Counted from the first letter of the stretch, positions 1-16,269 are shown. The stretch: 64,000 nucleotides of DNA from Triplophysa rosa (GCF_024868665.1 NC_079894.1:10871044-10935043); one strand, 5' to 3'. Made by a program: numbers and translations. Notes: generated by a model from the sequence alone, not told the origin.

Positions 1-1270
1 GAGAGGTGTTGTGGTACTGTAAAATTGTCGGTGTAGGGGTCTTGACCTATTGACTGTACAAACATGGATTATCAAGCTTGAGCTCATTAGCTCCTTCCTG
101 TCTGTGGACACTGACTCTACAGATTCAGCACTCAGTGTAAATACATCTGATTAGTCTATTCACGAATGATGTGGCCCGTTAAATCTAAACATTACATAAA
201 TATAAAAAAAATGTATGATATATTAAAACATTTACTGCGGTGTGCTACATCAAAACTGGATCTACTGGATAAGACTCAAACTCAAAATTTTGTAATTTTC
301 TTACCGTTTAAACAGCAGTTCACACTTCACACAAAAATGCAGCTTCTGTCTACATCTATTCACCCTCAAATCTGTATAAATGTTTTTGTCTCCATGTTAT
401 GTTCTGTTGAACACAAAAGAAGATATTTTGAAGAATGTAGGAAAGCAAACAGTTCTGGGACACTTTTCACTCCCATTGTCATTTTTCCTACTATGGTAGG
501 CAATGGTGGCCAAGAACTCTGGTTACAAGCATTCTTCCCAATATCTTTCACTGTGTTCATCAGAACAAAGAACTTTAAACATATTTGGACCAACTCAGGT
601 GTGAGTAAATGATGACAGAATTTTAATTTTTGGGTTAACTATCCCTTTAAGGCTTTTCTAAACCACTGTAGCTGTCTGTTGAATGTGAAACTATTTGTTT
701 GCAAAAAAAACTATTAAAATTATTTTTAAAAACCCAAAAATAACTTTTGTCATTTGCAGAAGAAAGTCATACAGGTCTACAGAAAAAAGTGTTTAGATGA
801 TGACAGCATTGTATATCGACTATACTTTTTTTAGAGTAGTACATCTTGCAGTACAGGTTAGCGATGACTGTGCACGATTTTGTTATAAAGAACAACAGAT
901 TTTCACATTTGCCTACGTCCCTGATCACTTGTGGACAACATATTCAAAGACGTTTATCTTATGGAAAATGAATATTCATAAACTAATCTAAAGAAATGTA
1001 AACATGCACACCAGTAAACCACACAACACAATGTTTCCATAAACACTTTATAATAGGATTTTTGATCTAACAGGTAAACACAGTTCGCTCAATGACATGG
1101 CTTTTCTCTTAAATACTTTCCATTCTATAAAGAAAATTGTAAAAATATTTAATCATAACTAATTAAAAGATCTCTGGAGGGGGCGTTTAAGAGAGGTTGT
1201 GGGGAGGGCATTTGTGTTGTGGTCCTGATGGGGCTCCGGTGGTTTAGGGTAAGGGGGAGGGGGCGAGGTT
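1..1270. other. stk25 3' flank and UTR; no gene seen
   Basis: This stretch lies downstream of the stk25 stop codon, which is read on the minus strand. It should hold the stk25 3' UTR; a possible minus-strand ATTAAA poly(A) signal is at 1148-1153. A degenerate palindromic repeat (listed separately) fills 357-652. Open frames here are short, lack recognisable motifs and partly run through the repeat. I see no other gene. Confidence 0.6.
357..652. repeat. Degenerate palindromic short element (Angel-like)
   Basis: The right end carries the recurrent cyprinid motif that reads, on the other strand, TTAAAGGGATAGTT, then a run resembling AAAATTCTGTCATCATTTACTCAC. The two halves are imperfect reverse complements, for example AACACAAAAGAAGATATTTTG on the left against a CAATATCTTTCACTGTGTTC stretch on the right. 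The outermost part of the left arm is missing. The family name Angel is an inference from the palindromic layout. Confidence 0.6.
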
Positions 1271-5958
<4,688 letters not shown>

Positions 5959-7609
5959 CCTGACAGCTGCTCGGTGTGGTTGAGAGCAGATGTAACCCTT
6001 TCTGCAAATGGTGGGGTCCTGGAAAACTCTTGAACGTTTTGCTCCTCCAATGCCCTGCTAAGCCAGCTAGCTTTTACATACAAAAGCACTTTTGCATGTC
6101 CTGCTAGTCTGCCGTTTTCTCGGCCTCCTATCCCCCGATGGCGGACCCCGCAGCCTGGCGAGAATGCTAGCTAGGTGTCGTGTGCCTCCATGTATAAAAC
6201 CACCGGTGTATGAGCAAATCTGTTTCCCCGTGTAAATATTTTAGATTGATCAACACACGTTCAGGCGGCTCTTCATTTCTTGCTTGCGGGAGAAGAAAAT
6301 AATAGGTGCAATCGCGCATGCGCAGCTTGTGAGTCAAGCAATGGGGAACTGTGGAAGTTGTAGTTCCACTAGGTATTGGTCTTTTGCAGTTTAGGTAATG
6401 TATACATTTTAGTAACGCTAAAATGTTCACGTTTACCCTCGTGTTCTGTTTGGATAAAACCTCGTCTCAGAGAGCCCAAAACTGCACATGTAAAACATGC
6501 AAATAGAAATATTGGTTCAAAAAAATAAAATAAAGGTGTGCACTTAAAAGTTCAAACTGAAATGTTACTGATAAATATTTATTTGATATGCATATGAAAA
6601 ACTAACATTTTCAGCACACGTTTTATTTTAATTAATATTAAAGTACCAGGTGAAAAATTAAATTCAAATGAAAAATCATTTCCGTTCAGAAATTTACGGG
6701 TAGACAGATACATGATATATGAATGAATGCAATGTCCCAGATTCAGTGTGATATAAGGTGCGAGCCAAATGCTGGCCTTAAACTGTCGTGTTGGTTTCTA
6801 CTGAGAGAGAGGATTACCTCGCTAAACATAGACAGCTAATAACTAGTAAACCATTAGAGCAAGGCATTAATGAATCTCACCATCGATCCTTTTAAGAAGT
6901 ATTATATGAAAATAATTCGTATGGCTGTAAAGAGGCTGCATGTGGCACACCTTTCAAAAATCTCTCTTATTGTGTGTTTTTGAAAGAAGATGCGCTACAA
7001 CATCCTTGACTATATGATAAAAAATAACATGATTTATAGTTTTGCTTTCATTCATTTTTTAATTAAATACTCTCATTGACTAAATACAACAAATCATTAT
7101 CAGCTCAGCCAGTAAAAAATGCCCCAGGCAATGTTTATATTTGGACTAAAGACGCGCTCGCTGGGAGTGGTTCCCTAAGCTTTCCAGGTAGAGAAAAAAT
7201 CACTTCCAAGAGTCCATGTGAACAGTGCCAAAACGAGCGAACAGAGCGACGCAATGACAGTCCATTTCCACGGTCCACTTTCTTGAAAACGGACTAAAAA
7301 AATGAACGTAGAAGATGGCATTGCATTGTGACTTAAAACGAACAGCGGAAGTTCGGATCCTGAAGATCGATCAGTGTGAATCGATTGGTTCGCGGGAGAC
7401 GTTGTGGGATGATCAACTGGCGATGGTTTCCCTGATTGGCTCTTTACCTCCGAATAAACCTGTGTAATGTAAACGCAATAATTCCGAGCAATCTGAACAA
7501 TGGCCGAACAAAACGCGCTTGGTATTGGTAGTAGATAATATGGAGTGTCAATGTGGCCTGCTTGACTTAAAGTGAAGTTGCGGTTGTGTTGTGTTTGATC
7601 GTGTCGACC
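5959..7609. promoter_or_regulatory. Divergent stk25/bok promoter region
   Basis: The two start codons are 1.65 kb apart and point away from each other. The stk25 side holds a perfect NRF1 palindrome, CGCGCATGCGCA at 6313-6324, and a CpG-rich patch near 6110-6180 that is a likely first non-coding exon. A minus-strand TTTGCAG just upstream of the stk25 start suggests that the 5' UTR is spliced. The bok side has two CCAAT boxes in reverse (ATTGG at 7384-7388 and 7435-7439) and an E2F-like TTCGCGGG at 7389-7396. The middle (6400-7050) is AT-rich with nothing recognised. Motif calls are by eye. Confidence 0.55.
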
Positions 7610-10268
7610 ATGCGGGATGTGAACATGTTTCGGCGTTCGATGTTCGCCGCGGCGGAGATGATGGACGTCTTTGAGCGCACTGCCTCGGAAAGAGAGCTCG
7701 TCCTGCAGTCAAAGGAGCTTTGTAGAGACTTCATGCACTCAAGAATAATAAAAGAAGGACTCAGCTTGTCAAAAGTTGAGCCCGATCTTCCCGAACCACA
7801 TGGAGCTCTTGTAGATGTATCTATGGTTCTTCTTAAATTGGGTAAGATCCAGGTGTGAGTGTGATTTGGTATCTTTAATACAACCCACTTTATTCTCAGT
7901 CAGTTGTTTGGGTATAATGTTTCTTTTTAGGTGTTTTTTTTTCTTTGGTTTCGTTAGTTTCATCGTGTGGCGTTTATTTCAGCACCTTTATGGATTTGTT
8001 TTATGTTATACAGGTGATGAGCTGGAGTGCATGCGGCCGTATGTATACCGTTATATTGCTAAACAGCTGAACATCAGTGTGGCGGTGGAGGCTGTGGTGT
8101 CAGACGCGTTTCTCTCCGTGGCAACAGAGATCATATCCATGGGTAAGTCAGCTGGACAAATGTGGAACAGGTGAGGGTATGAGACTGTGCCCTCATTTAT
8201 CAAAACTTTGTATAACAGGTTATGGGGTGTATGATCATTACAAAAGCTAATTCCTTACCCTGATTAAGGATGTTTTGGGAGAAAAAGCTGCAGCACATCA
8301 TGGCCAAAAAAACTGCAGGGCATCCTAACTACTATAAAAGGAATGAATGTTGAGACTCTGGGATTTTTTATGTAATGATGAAGCGGGTAGTCTGAGCACA
8401 ATTAAAATAGCTGGCATGGAGTTAATAATAAGCTTTAATGGAAGAGTTTGTGATGTTCATCTATACGTATTTTATTGAGTTGAACAGCAACTCTGATGGT
8501 CAGCTTCTGTCATGGGCTAGTGACAAAAGTTATTTACAGTGATCTTTTCCTACGGAAAATGGGATAAATATCCCAAAAAGGACATACCCACATTCTCCAC
8601 TTTGTACATATTTGGTCACATTTTATCTTGGTCTTCAGCTCTTGATGTACATGGTGGTTGTAATGGAGCCCATAACCATGGCAACATCATTCCACAGCCT
8701 GATGAACCTTTCCATAGTCTGAACTAAGCAGACTGGGATAGACTTTTGAAGAATTACCTTAAATGACCTATTGAAGATAAGGGAATGTAAACTGTTTGTA
8801 TAGTCTCTGTTGCTTGGCTTATTATTGTTGAAGATTGACATGATTTAGATGAGATTTGGTGGCGTTACCCTTCCCATTACATAGGGCTGCACGATCGTGG
8901 GTAAAATGATAATCGTGATTATTTTGCTCAAATTTTTTTATCACGATTAATAAACTCGATTGTTTTATAAGTTCAGAACTTTTGTTTTTAATTTCACTGC
9001 AGCATGTTTATTAGGCCTATACTTTATAGCCTATACTTTACTTTGTAAAGTGGCAGTTTAAAAGATACAAGCTTTGTGATGATTTTCTGAACTTATCGGG
9101 AGTTTTGTGCTTTCTTTTAAAACATTAATATCACAACGTTGATGCTCAATTAACTGTGGGAAGCATACATCGTTATCACGATTAAAATACGATTAACTGT
9201 GCAGCCCTACCATTACATCATTTCCACAGAAGAGCTGCTTTTCTTATTAGGATATTAAGATTTTAAGGAAACTCGCCTAAATTCTCAGATGGATTGGAAG
9301 ATGCATGCTCTTTTTATTCTCTTAATTTTTTACGTAATTTATTCTCTGAACGTTTTTCATAGTGAAAGGCCTTCTGTTTTCAGAAGTGTATACTGTACAG
9401 TAACTGAAGGTTATCATTGCAATCATCCTTCATTTAAGAACTTTTAATAGTTTTACCACACATTTCAAGCAAAACAAGCTAATTCAATTTCAAAATAATG
9501 TTTAGACAATATAAATCATAAATTTATATAAATATTTTAGGCCAGAGAATAGGCTTTTAATAGGTTTGAATTATTTTGAATAGTTTTACTTTTTTTTATT
9601 AAATAGTATGTTATGATCAGATTTAATAGGTTGATGTATTGATTTTGGTTGCAACACAGAATTCATTTTAAGTTGACTGTTTTCACAAATGCGTTTTTAA
9701 CCCTTAAATTCTTCTATAGTTATTATAAAAACATAAGAATTTGGTTTGCTTAATATGAATAGCTTTGAAACTTCGGATTTGCTCCCATAATTGCTTTTAC
9801 TTTAAGGGATCACATGGGGCAAAGTGGTGGCCATCTACGCTGTAGCTGCTGGACTAGCAGTGGACTGTGTGCGGCAGGGCCATCCTGTCATGGTGCACAC
9901 CATAGTGGACAGTCTGGGAGAATTTGTGCGAAGGAGTCTGGTTCCATGGCTCAAAAAGAGAGGAGGATGGGTGAGTTACCATTCTCTGTAGAGTCTTCTT
10001 CATGAACCAAGAGTGATCCTGACCTCTAGAGGCCAAATTGGGAAATTATTTATTGTTACAATTTTTTTACATTAAGAGATTTAAGACGGTCTGGCAAGAC
10101 GGTTTAGCATATCAAGTTAAAGGTTTTTCTTTCTACCTCTCATTCCAGGGTGACATTTCAAAATGTGTGGTGAACATGGACTCCAGTGCTCGCACTCATT
10201 GGTTATTGGCAGCTGTTTTGACATGGAGGCAATTCTTAAAGACCATGTACATCTACCTGACGAAGTAG
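7610..10268 (+). CDS. bok: BCL2-related ovarian killer (BOK)
   Basis: Four coding exons (7610-7841, 8014-8142, 9807-9970, 10149-10268) give 214 aa, close to the usual 212-213. The BH3 core with LKLGDELE spans the first exon junction (about residues 67-82), BH1 with ITWGKVVAIYAVAAGLAVD starts near 122, BH2 with WLKKRGGW ends at 175, and a hydrophobic C-terminal tail with HWLLAAVLTW fits the family membrane anchor. BOK is a pro-apoptotic multi-BH protein that permeabilises the mitochondrial outer membrane and is controlled mainly by ER-associated degradation. The ATG at 7610 is the first in-frame ATG; a second at 7625 would also give a family-like N-terminus. Fish often have two bok copies, and I cannot say which one this is. 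A hAT-type element sits in intron 2. Confidence 0.96.
8882..9209. mobile_element. Non-autonomous hAT-type transposon
   Basis: The terminal repeats begin TAGGGCTGCACGAT on the left and end GTGCAGCCCTA on the right. The flanks carry a perfect 8-bp target duplication, CCATTACA, at 8874-8881 and 9210-9217. Eight-base duplications are typical of hAT elements. At 328 bp it has no coding capacity. It lies in bok intron 2. Confidence 0.9.
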
Positions 10269-10778
10269 CTTTGTGCATGAAATCATCCTCATGACTGAAA
10301 GCAGAATTCCTCCTTCCCAGAACTATTTGAATGATATGTTGAGATCTTTGTGGAGTCCTGAGGAGCAAACAGTCCCATTGCAAAAGTCATACACAGGTTT
10401 AATTGCACCTTAATCTATTTTTACCTTTATCCTTTAAGAAGAGACTACGCCTTGACTGAAACACATACAATGACCTGACATACTGTGTGGGGTGGATAAC
10501 AATGTCCTCCTCAGTTTAAAAAGACCCAAAAATAAGGTCTGGAGGTAATGGAGCTTTTTGTGCTGATTATGCATTGGATGTGTTCTACTGAATGATGTTT
10601 TATACCGAATGACTTTGTCAACAAGTGAAACGTTTTAATGTTTGACTCTGTTTGATAAGCAAGTGTCAGATTTTTTTATTTTTACAAAAATTGTTTGGAG
10701 TGTCACTTTGCACTTTTAGGTATTATACCGTCTGTGTGGTGTGTATAACAGAGGTGTCACCCACTCTGTACTTCTCAA

Positions 10779-10784
10779 AATAAA
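10779..10784 (+). terminator. Poly(A) signal of bok
   Basis: AATAAA lies about 510 bp after the bok stop codon. The facing thap4 gene ends about 340 bp further on, so the two transcripts converge here. Confidence 0.75.
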
Positions 10785-10865
10785 GATTTTAACCATATTC
10801 ATATAGAGCAAATGTAAATCACTCTAGCAGAAAAAAAGAAAACGCACTTGATATTTGTCAGTGCT

Positions 10866-10871
10866 ATTTAT
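10866..10871 (-). terminator. Candidate poly(A) signal of thap4
   Basis: TTTATT on the plus strand reads AATAAA on the minus strand, about 250 bp downstream of the thap4 stop. It is under 100 bp from the bok signal, so the two 3' UTRs may abut or overlap. Confidence 0.5.
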
Positions 10872-11122
10872 TTTCTATTAACACATTACCTGTATTCCCT
10901 GTCAATCATCATGTACATGAGTTATAATCAGTTTGATCTATATTATATAGAAAAGAAACCCCTTTATAAACTCAATCAGAAAATATTACTAGTCACATGT
11001 TACTATAGCATCACCTTCACCTGCAAGTTTATATATTTATCAACCAAAAATAATGTGTATCATATGAGATTTACATAATGCGATTGCTTTAAGGAACATA
11101 TCTTTAACAAAACTTCAGTTGG

Positions 11123-12367
11123 TCAATCAGTCCTGCGGTAGGTGATGTGCAAATGCTGTGTCAGAGGTTGTCCTTCCAGTGCCATGGAGATGGTCTGTTC
11201 CAGCCTTCCATCGGGCTTCAGCTGGATGTGTCTGGAGATCTGATTAAAAGTATAAATTATTAGTGAAATGTTACTTTACAGCCTTGTTCAACAGTTAAAA
11301 TGGAATTCAAGCCACTTTTTCTGTATGAAAAGGGCTATATTAGCATTTAATGTTTAACGCGACGTAAATTTGAATTGAGGTGTAAGTTAGGTGTTTTTTG
11401 AGACCTGTTGAACATAAGGCTCTTTGGCAAAAGATGTCCTAGCCAAGGCAGTACTGTGCAGAGTCAGCTGCTGTCCAGTGAGTTCCCCCTCCTCAATCTC
11501 CACAAGACCTGGAGGGGTAAACGGCTGGTTAAAATGTATATTTCTTTAACCTATTAGAAAAGTGTTTATCAGATACCTGAGTTTTGTGCAATGATGAAGG
11601 CCACTTTGTTGGTGCCTGGCTGAAGCCTAATGAAGCCACACTCTCTGTGAAGAGGCTTTTTGCTCTCAGCATGGAACGCGTTAAACCTGTAATGAAATAA
11701 AACAATCATATTCATACATTTTCTGCATGTGGGTCTGAATCAGGCTGTGAAATTAAAGGACCAGTTCACACAAAATAATGGTCCTCATTGACTTTCCATA
11801 GTAGGATAAAAATGACCATGGTCAAGTCAATGGGGACCATTTTTGGGTGAACTATTCTTTTAATGTGAGCATAAGCCAAAGTGGTGGATCACCATTCTTC
11901 ATAACAAAATCACTTTAAATAAAGGATTTGTCCGGTTGTTCAATATCAAATATAAATGTATTACTTTTTGTTACTTACATAAAATTAATTATGGGCTGTC
12001 CCACATGTGAGAAATGTAGAGTCTCTGTGTAACGAAAAGGTGAGATGGACGGGAAAGAGCCTTCACCTGGCTCGTCAGACTGCCAGGTACCCAGAAGCCA
12101 GTCCAGCGGTAACACTGCGGGATTCAGATTCGCTGCGGACACACCAACGGCGGGTTAAATGCGCCTACACTAACAAGACATATGTAATATGTTCGCAGCC
12201 ACTTTGGTGCTGCCGCAGTCACTAGTCGCTTTAAAACGTTTGTTTCATTTCTAAGGTAATGACATACTTAAAGCAAACACGACAGACAAAAATAAATGTT
12301 GAAGAAAAGCGTTCGAAAAATAAGTAAATAATAATAGCCTACCAGACTGATTGAATGGGCATGACAT
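11123..12367 (-). CDS. thap4: Nitrobindin domain protein (THAP4 C-terminal domain only)
   Basis: Five coding exons on the minus strand (12343-12367, 11979-12132, 11577-11686, 11405-11508, 11123-11239) give 169 aa. The protein opens MSCPFNQS and then matches the THAP4 haem domain: LLGTWQSDEPGEG, the HVGQP segment, FHAESKKPLHRECGFIRL, TSFAKEP and the final strand QHLHITY. His160 aligns with the haem-ligating histidine of nitrobindins (His567 in human THAP4). By family knowledge this beta-barrel binds ferric haem and reacts with nitric oxide and peroxynitrite. The DNA-binding THAP zinc finger of mammalian THAP4 is absent, and the 423 bp up to the divergent fbxo15 start leave no room for its exons. 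So this is a stand-alone nitrobindin at the thap4 position; the symbol follows synteny and domain match. Confidence 0.9.
11753..11863. repeat. Short palindromic repeat in thap4 intron
   Basis: The two ends, TTAAAGGACCAGTTCAC and GTGAACTATTCTTTTAA, are near reverse complements and share the core motif of the other palindromic elements here. The centre is also inverted, with TCATTGACTTTCCATAGTAGG before a CAAGTCAATGGGGACC stretch. At about 110 bp it is a reduced copy. Confidence 0.6.
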
Positions 12368-12790
12368 TGCACTTCGTTTTTTGATCGGCTTAACAGGTGA
12401 ACAGTAAATTTAGGATATCATTTCAGTTGAACAAAAGTACGCATCCAACGTTACTTCCTGATCAGACACTAAGCATTATGGGACGTGTAGTTAAGAGCAC
12501 TAACAATTAGCGAGTACTTGAAGGTTTGGAAAAACAAATACAAAAAAAATCTCGAAACAGACAATCATAATTGTCTAATATAAACGAGCTAATGCTGCTT
12601 ACTATTCAGAGTAAAACTGCACGTATTCTTCCCGAATCCATAATTGGACTTTTATTGTATTTTAGACCAGGCAGACCAAGATATTGTTGATAAACTTAGC
12701 GGCATCCAATTGTTAAATCATAGAGCAGTCTGTGGGGGTCTTTCGGAGTTAAAAGTGAGTTAAGTGAGTAACGCTCGTATCGAAGCCATA
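12368..12790. promoter_or_regulatory. Compact bidirectional thap4/fbxo15 promoter
   Basis: Only 423 bp separate the two divergent start codons. At 12473-12492 the minus strand reads AACTACACGTCCCATAATGC, close to the ZNF143/THAP11 consensus ACTACAATTCCCAGAATGC, a motif common in bidirectional vertebrate promoters. An ETS-like ACTTCCTG lies at 12452-12459. No TATA box was seen. Both 5' UTRs must start inside this stretch unless one is spliced. Confidence 0.65.
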
Positions 12791-15765
12791 ATGGCTACTT
12801 GCCTCGGTGAGTTTTTTCGGAGTTTAAAGCAAGGCGTCGAAAGAGTTGAGCAAACTTCGCGTAAAGACATTGAGGTTAAAGTAAGGCAAATGGCGCAGTC
12901 TGAGAGTCCAAGAAGGTAGTAGAAGTATTCTAAAAACCCTGCTTTTATTTAACCATGTAATGTTTATTCACCCAAAATGAATAACAACTATTAGAAATTT
13001 GTAAAATTTCTTTTGATAATTTCCCGTTTGGCAAAGGCGGACAGACACCTCTGTGGTGCACCTACCAGAACCATGCAAAACTCAAGATGCCTCTGAACAG
13101 TCTCAGCCCAGTCTTGGAAATTACTTGGACAGGCATGTTGTTTTATATTTTAAGATGTGTTGCGTTGCATTCTTAATATTTAAATGTGTATGAGTCATGA
13201 AAGACTACAGCAGTAACATTATTACTTAGTAAGTGTTCAATTCAAACGTATTTCTATAACACTTTTTACAATGTTGCATTGCAGAAGCAGCTTAATACAT
13301 TTTATATCAACTAGAGACTTAAAAAGGAGGACAACAGGGAAATAGACAAAATACACACAATTCAGTACATGGTATTATTTGTCTGTCCAACTTTAGATTG
13401 CCTGCAGAGGTCCTCCTGAAGATTTTTGACTTTCTGGATGCTTCTTCTCTCTTTAACATCAGCTTTGTCAGCAAAAGGTTTCATGATCTGGCTAACAACA
13501 AGTGCGTATGTGCCATAATAACAATATAGCCCCAAGCATGAATTAACCCTTTAATGCATGGTTTATTATAGCCTTAGCCAAGATTTTTCCCTATGCATTT
13601 TTATTGCTTTTAGGAAAACTTTTTACACATATCGATAATTTAAATAGCTGTCCACTGTAGTGACCTCACTGTGTATCACCAGTGCTCTGTGGTATGTGTT
13701 ATACGCTTGTGAGATTGAGAAGAGAAGGTGGAAGCCCCGAGTGTGTAGGGCGTCAGAAGCCGTGAGCACTACAGGTGTGCAGGATAAACCTGTGGGCTAC
13801 TGGAAGAAACTGCTCTTCAAGGAAATGGCCACTAATGGCTACCAGAACAATATGTGGAAAAGCGAGCTGAGACACATGAACCCGCACACAGGGATGCCTG
13901 CTCTAACGGAGCAAGTTCTCAGGTTAGACATTCCCACTTACTTGAACATTGAACATGATGGTTATATCTAGGAAAGGTAACAAGTGGTGTCTGACAGGAG
14001 GTTACACATTCAGTGGGAGATTACACTAACACGAAAAAATGGCCGTGAAAGTGTCTACGAGCAGACAAGCACGTTCTTCGAAGACTCGTCGGTTACGGTT
14101 TGCTGGAACCATGGGAACTGGCCGCACATCAACCGTGTCAATAGCCTACAGCTTCATGGGATAATGCGTCCAGCAGTGCTGGCTCCAGGAGACAGGTAAG
14201 CTGAGAAATCTTAAGCATCAAGCGTATGCTCACCTGACTGACTTCTCTTGCTTGTAGGCCAACGTGGCGATCTTTGATTCTCGAAACGCTGTTGAACGCA
14301 GCACAGTGGTCGTTCCTTGGAGCTGATAGACATGTGAAGTTGCTGCAGTTTGGTGAAGGAATCGTTGTTGGGTTCTGGCGGGTAAGCTGAAAGAATTTTT
14401 CTTTTTAGTTTCATTGTTTGGCAAATAAAATGAATGATTTTGAATATTGGTATTAGTGCGGTTAGACTAGTATACAAGTAATATACGCTGTCTTATCTTT
14501 CTTGCTCTGCATTTCAACTTCAACAATTATTTTGCAGCTTCCTTTTCTTTTTTAGAGTCATAACATCTTCTCTGTGGGGCTGAGAACAAATTTTGTGTTT
14601 TTTATTCATTTATGCCGTTTGCAGGGCAATTGGAAAATAGCTTTCATCATGGTCACCCTGCACTTCCACAAACTGATTGAAAGAAGTCTCCTTGGCTCAC
14701 GATTTTGGTACATAGCTCTTCATGGGCATTACTGTTGTGTATTTTGTTGCACTAAAGTTGCATTCCACACAAACCCTTAACAAATACCGTGTCTTTGGTT
14801 ACATTAATAGTCCTTACATACTGACACAAGACAGTGCTTTTGACCCAGACTGCGATCAACATGGATACACTCTGCATATTGTACTCCACAATCCTGTTCA
14901 GCGAATCATGCATTGCCACTTTTCCCCACTATTCTTGAGCAAAGGTAAAGTGCACTGGCTATTATTAATTTATTTTCAGATTATGTTTACATGCCAAAAT
15001 GTGTACTCTTATCAATTGCTTATATTTTGATATTGAAAAATCGTATGGCATTGAGTTTGGAGTTTAATGTTTGGTGTTTCTTGTTTGGTGCCAGCGACGC
15101 CCATGGGGGATTTTTGGCAGTTAAGTGCCATTGATTTTACTGATGTGTCAGAGCACATACCTGTGGGGAAGATCAGTCTTCCATGGCAAACAGAGGGACT
15201 GCATGAAGCTGCCGAGGTACCGTCATTCCTTCTTGTTTATACACTAGAGCACCCATGTCACTTAGATGCCATTTTCTCATTTAGCGGAAGCTCGTAGGCT
15301 GACACCTAACATAGACGAAGCAAAAATCCAACGTTATTGGTTATTAGTGCCCTTTTAAAAATGTGCTATTTGCAGTCAGCAACGATTTATTTATCCCATG
15401 AGCTGTAATTTTGATGGTTTATTGTGTATTTTGGTTTGACAAATGAGAAATGAGGATAAGAAAAGTAAATGTATATATTCTACGCCTTCTCCTAGCGTTG
15501 CTGTATGATGACACTGACCGTTCTGGATGAGGGTCAGCGTCCCTTCTGGTGTGTGAGTTCTCCTGTTAAGATGCTGTCCAAAAAATACAGATTGGTTGAC
15601 TTGGACTACGAAGGTGAACAATTGCTGCTATTTTATGTGGATGCAGAGGGCAAAGTTAAAATGACCTTTGTGTTTGTGGAGGAATTCCAGCAGTACTTTC
15701 TGGTTCAGCTAAATGTTATATTCCCTGCAGCTAAAGTGAACAAGCACGTAGGCGGAGAATGCTGA
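12791..15765 (+). CDS. fbxo15: F-box only protein 15
   Basis: Ten coding exons (12791-12915, 13037-13132, 13397-13501, 13683-13922, 13998-14195, 14258-14381, 14625-14707, 14811-14944, 15095-15216, 15496-15765) give 498 aa; human FBXO15 is 510. The F-box lies at about residues 75-110 (LPAEVLLKIFDFLDASSLFN). Later family landmarks are GYWKKLLFKEM, DSSVTVCW, the MVTLHFHKLIERSLLGS segment, HGYTLHIVLH, and a C-terminal block with PFWCVSSPV and YVDAEGKV. F-box proteins bring substrates to SKP1-CUL1 ubiquitin ligases; the target here is unknown. In mouse, Fbxo15 is an OCT4/SOX2-dependent embryonic stem cell gene. Exon 2 ends at a GC donor. The exon 7/8 junction is the least certain but gives a sensible alignment. 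Confidence 0.93.
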
Positions 15766-16032
15766 AACTGCCAAGATGTCTGCTTGATTTTGTTTTAGAA
15801 ATTATTTTGTTTTAGAATGCCTGTGGCAGTGCTTTGAGTTGAAAAAAGATGAGAACTGGTTATTTGTTGATGAAAACTTTTTTTGCTATAGTAAGTTTGA
15901 GAAATGTTGTGGTTGATTTGGTAGTTGGAGTTTAGTGTTTTGTTCAAAGTCCTAAAAAAGCCAATCAAAAATGTTTTTTTAGCATTTGTAGCTAGTCAAA
16001 TAATAGCTTGTAGATTCGTTTTCATGAAGCAG

Positions 16033-16038
16033 AATAAA
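16033..16038 (+). terminator. Poly(A) signal of fbxo15
   Basis: AATAAA occurs about 270 bp after the stop codon. A minus-strand AATAAA for agxt (TTTATT at 16264-16269) follows within 250 bp, so the two genes converge with little or no spacer. Confidence 0.7.
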
Positions 16039-16263
16039 CAGAGATGAAACTTGGTGTGATGTTTACTGAGTAATTAAACTGCTAACCAAAACTTTGTATT
16101 TATATGAGTGATTTATTAATCCGTAATGTATGTTCATTCAAGTACTTGTGAAACTTGTTGACAAATACAAAAGGACATTAAGGAATATGTTTTGTGTCTG
16201 TTCTATGTTGAGTAGTTTTGACACATAGACATGATTTTTGGTACAATTTTTAATTTGACATAA

Positions 16264-16269
16264 TTTATT
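16264..16269 (-). terminator. Candidate poly(A) signal of agxt
   Basis: TTTATT on the plus strand is AATAAA on the minus strand, about 450 bp downstream of the agxt stop. Between it and the stop I see only AT-rich UTR-like sequence. Confidence 0.5.
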
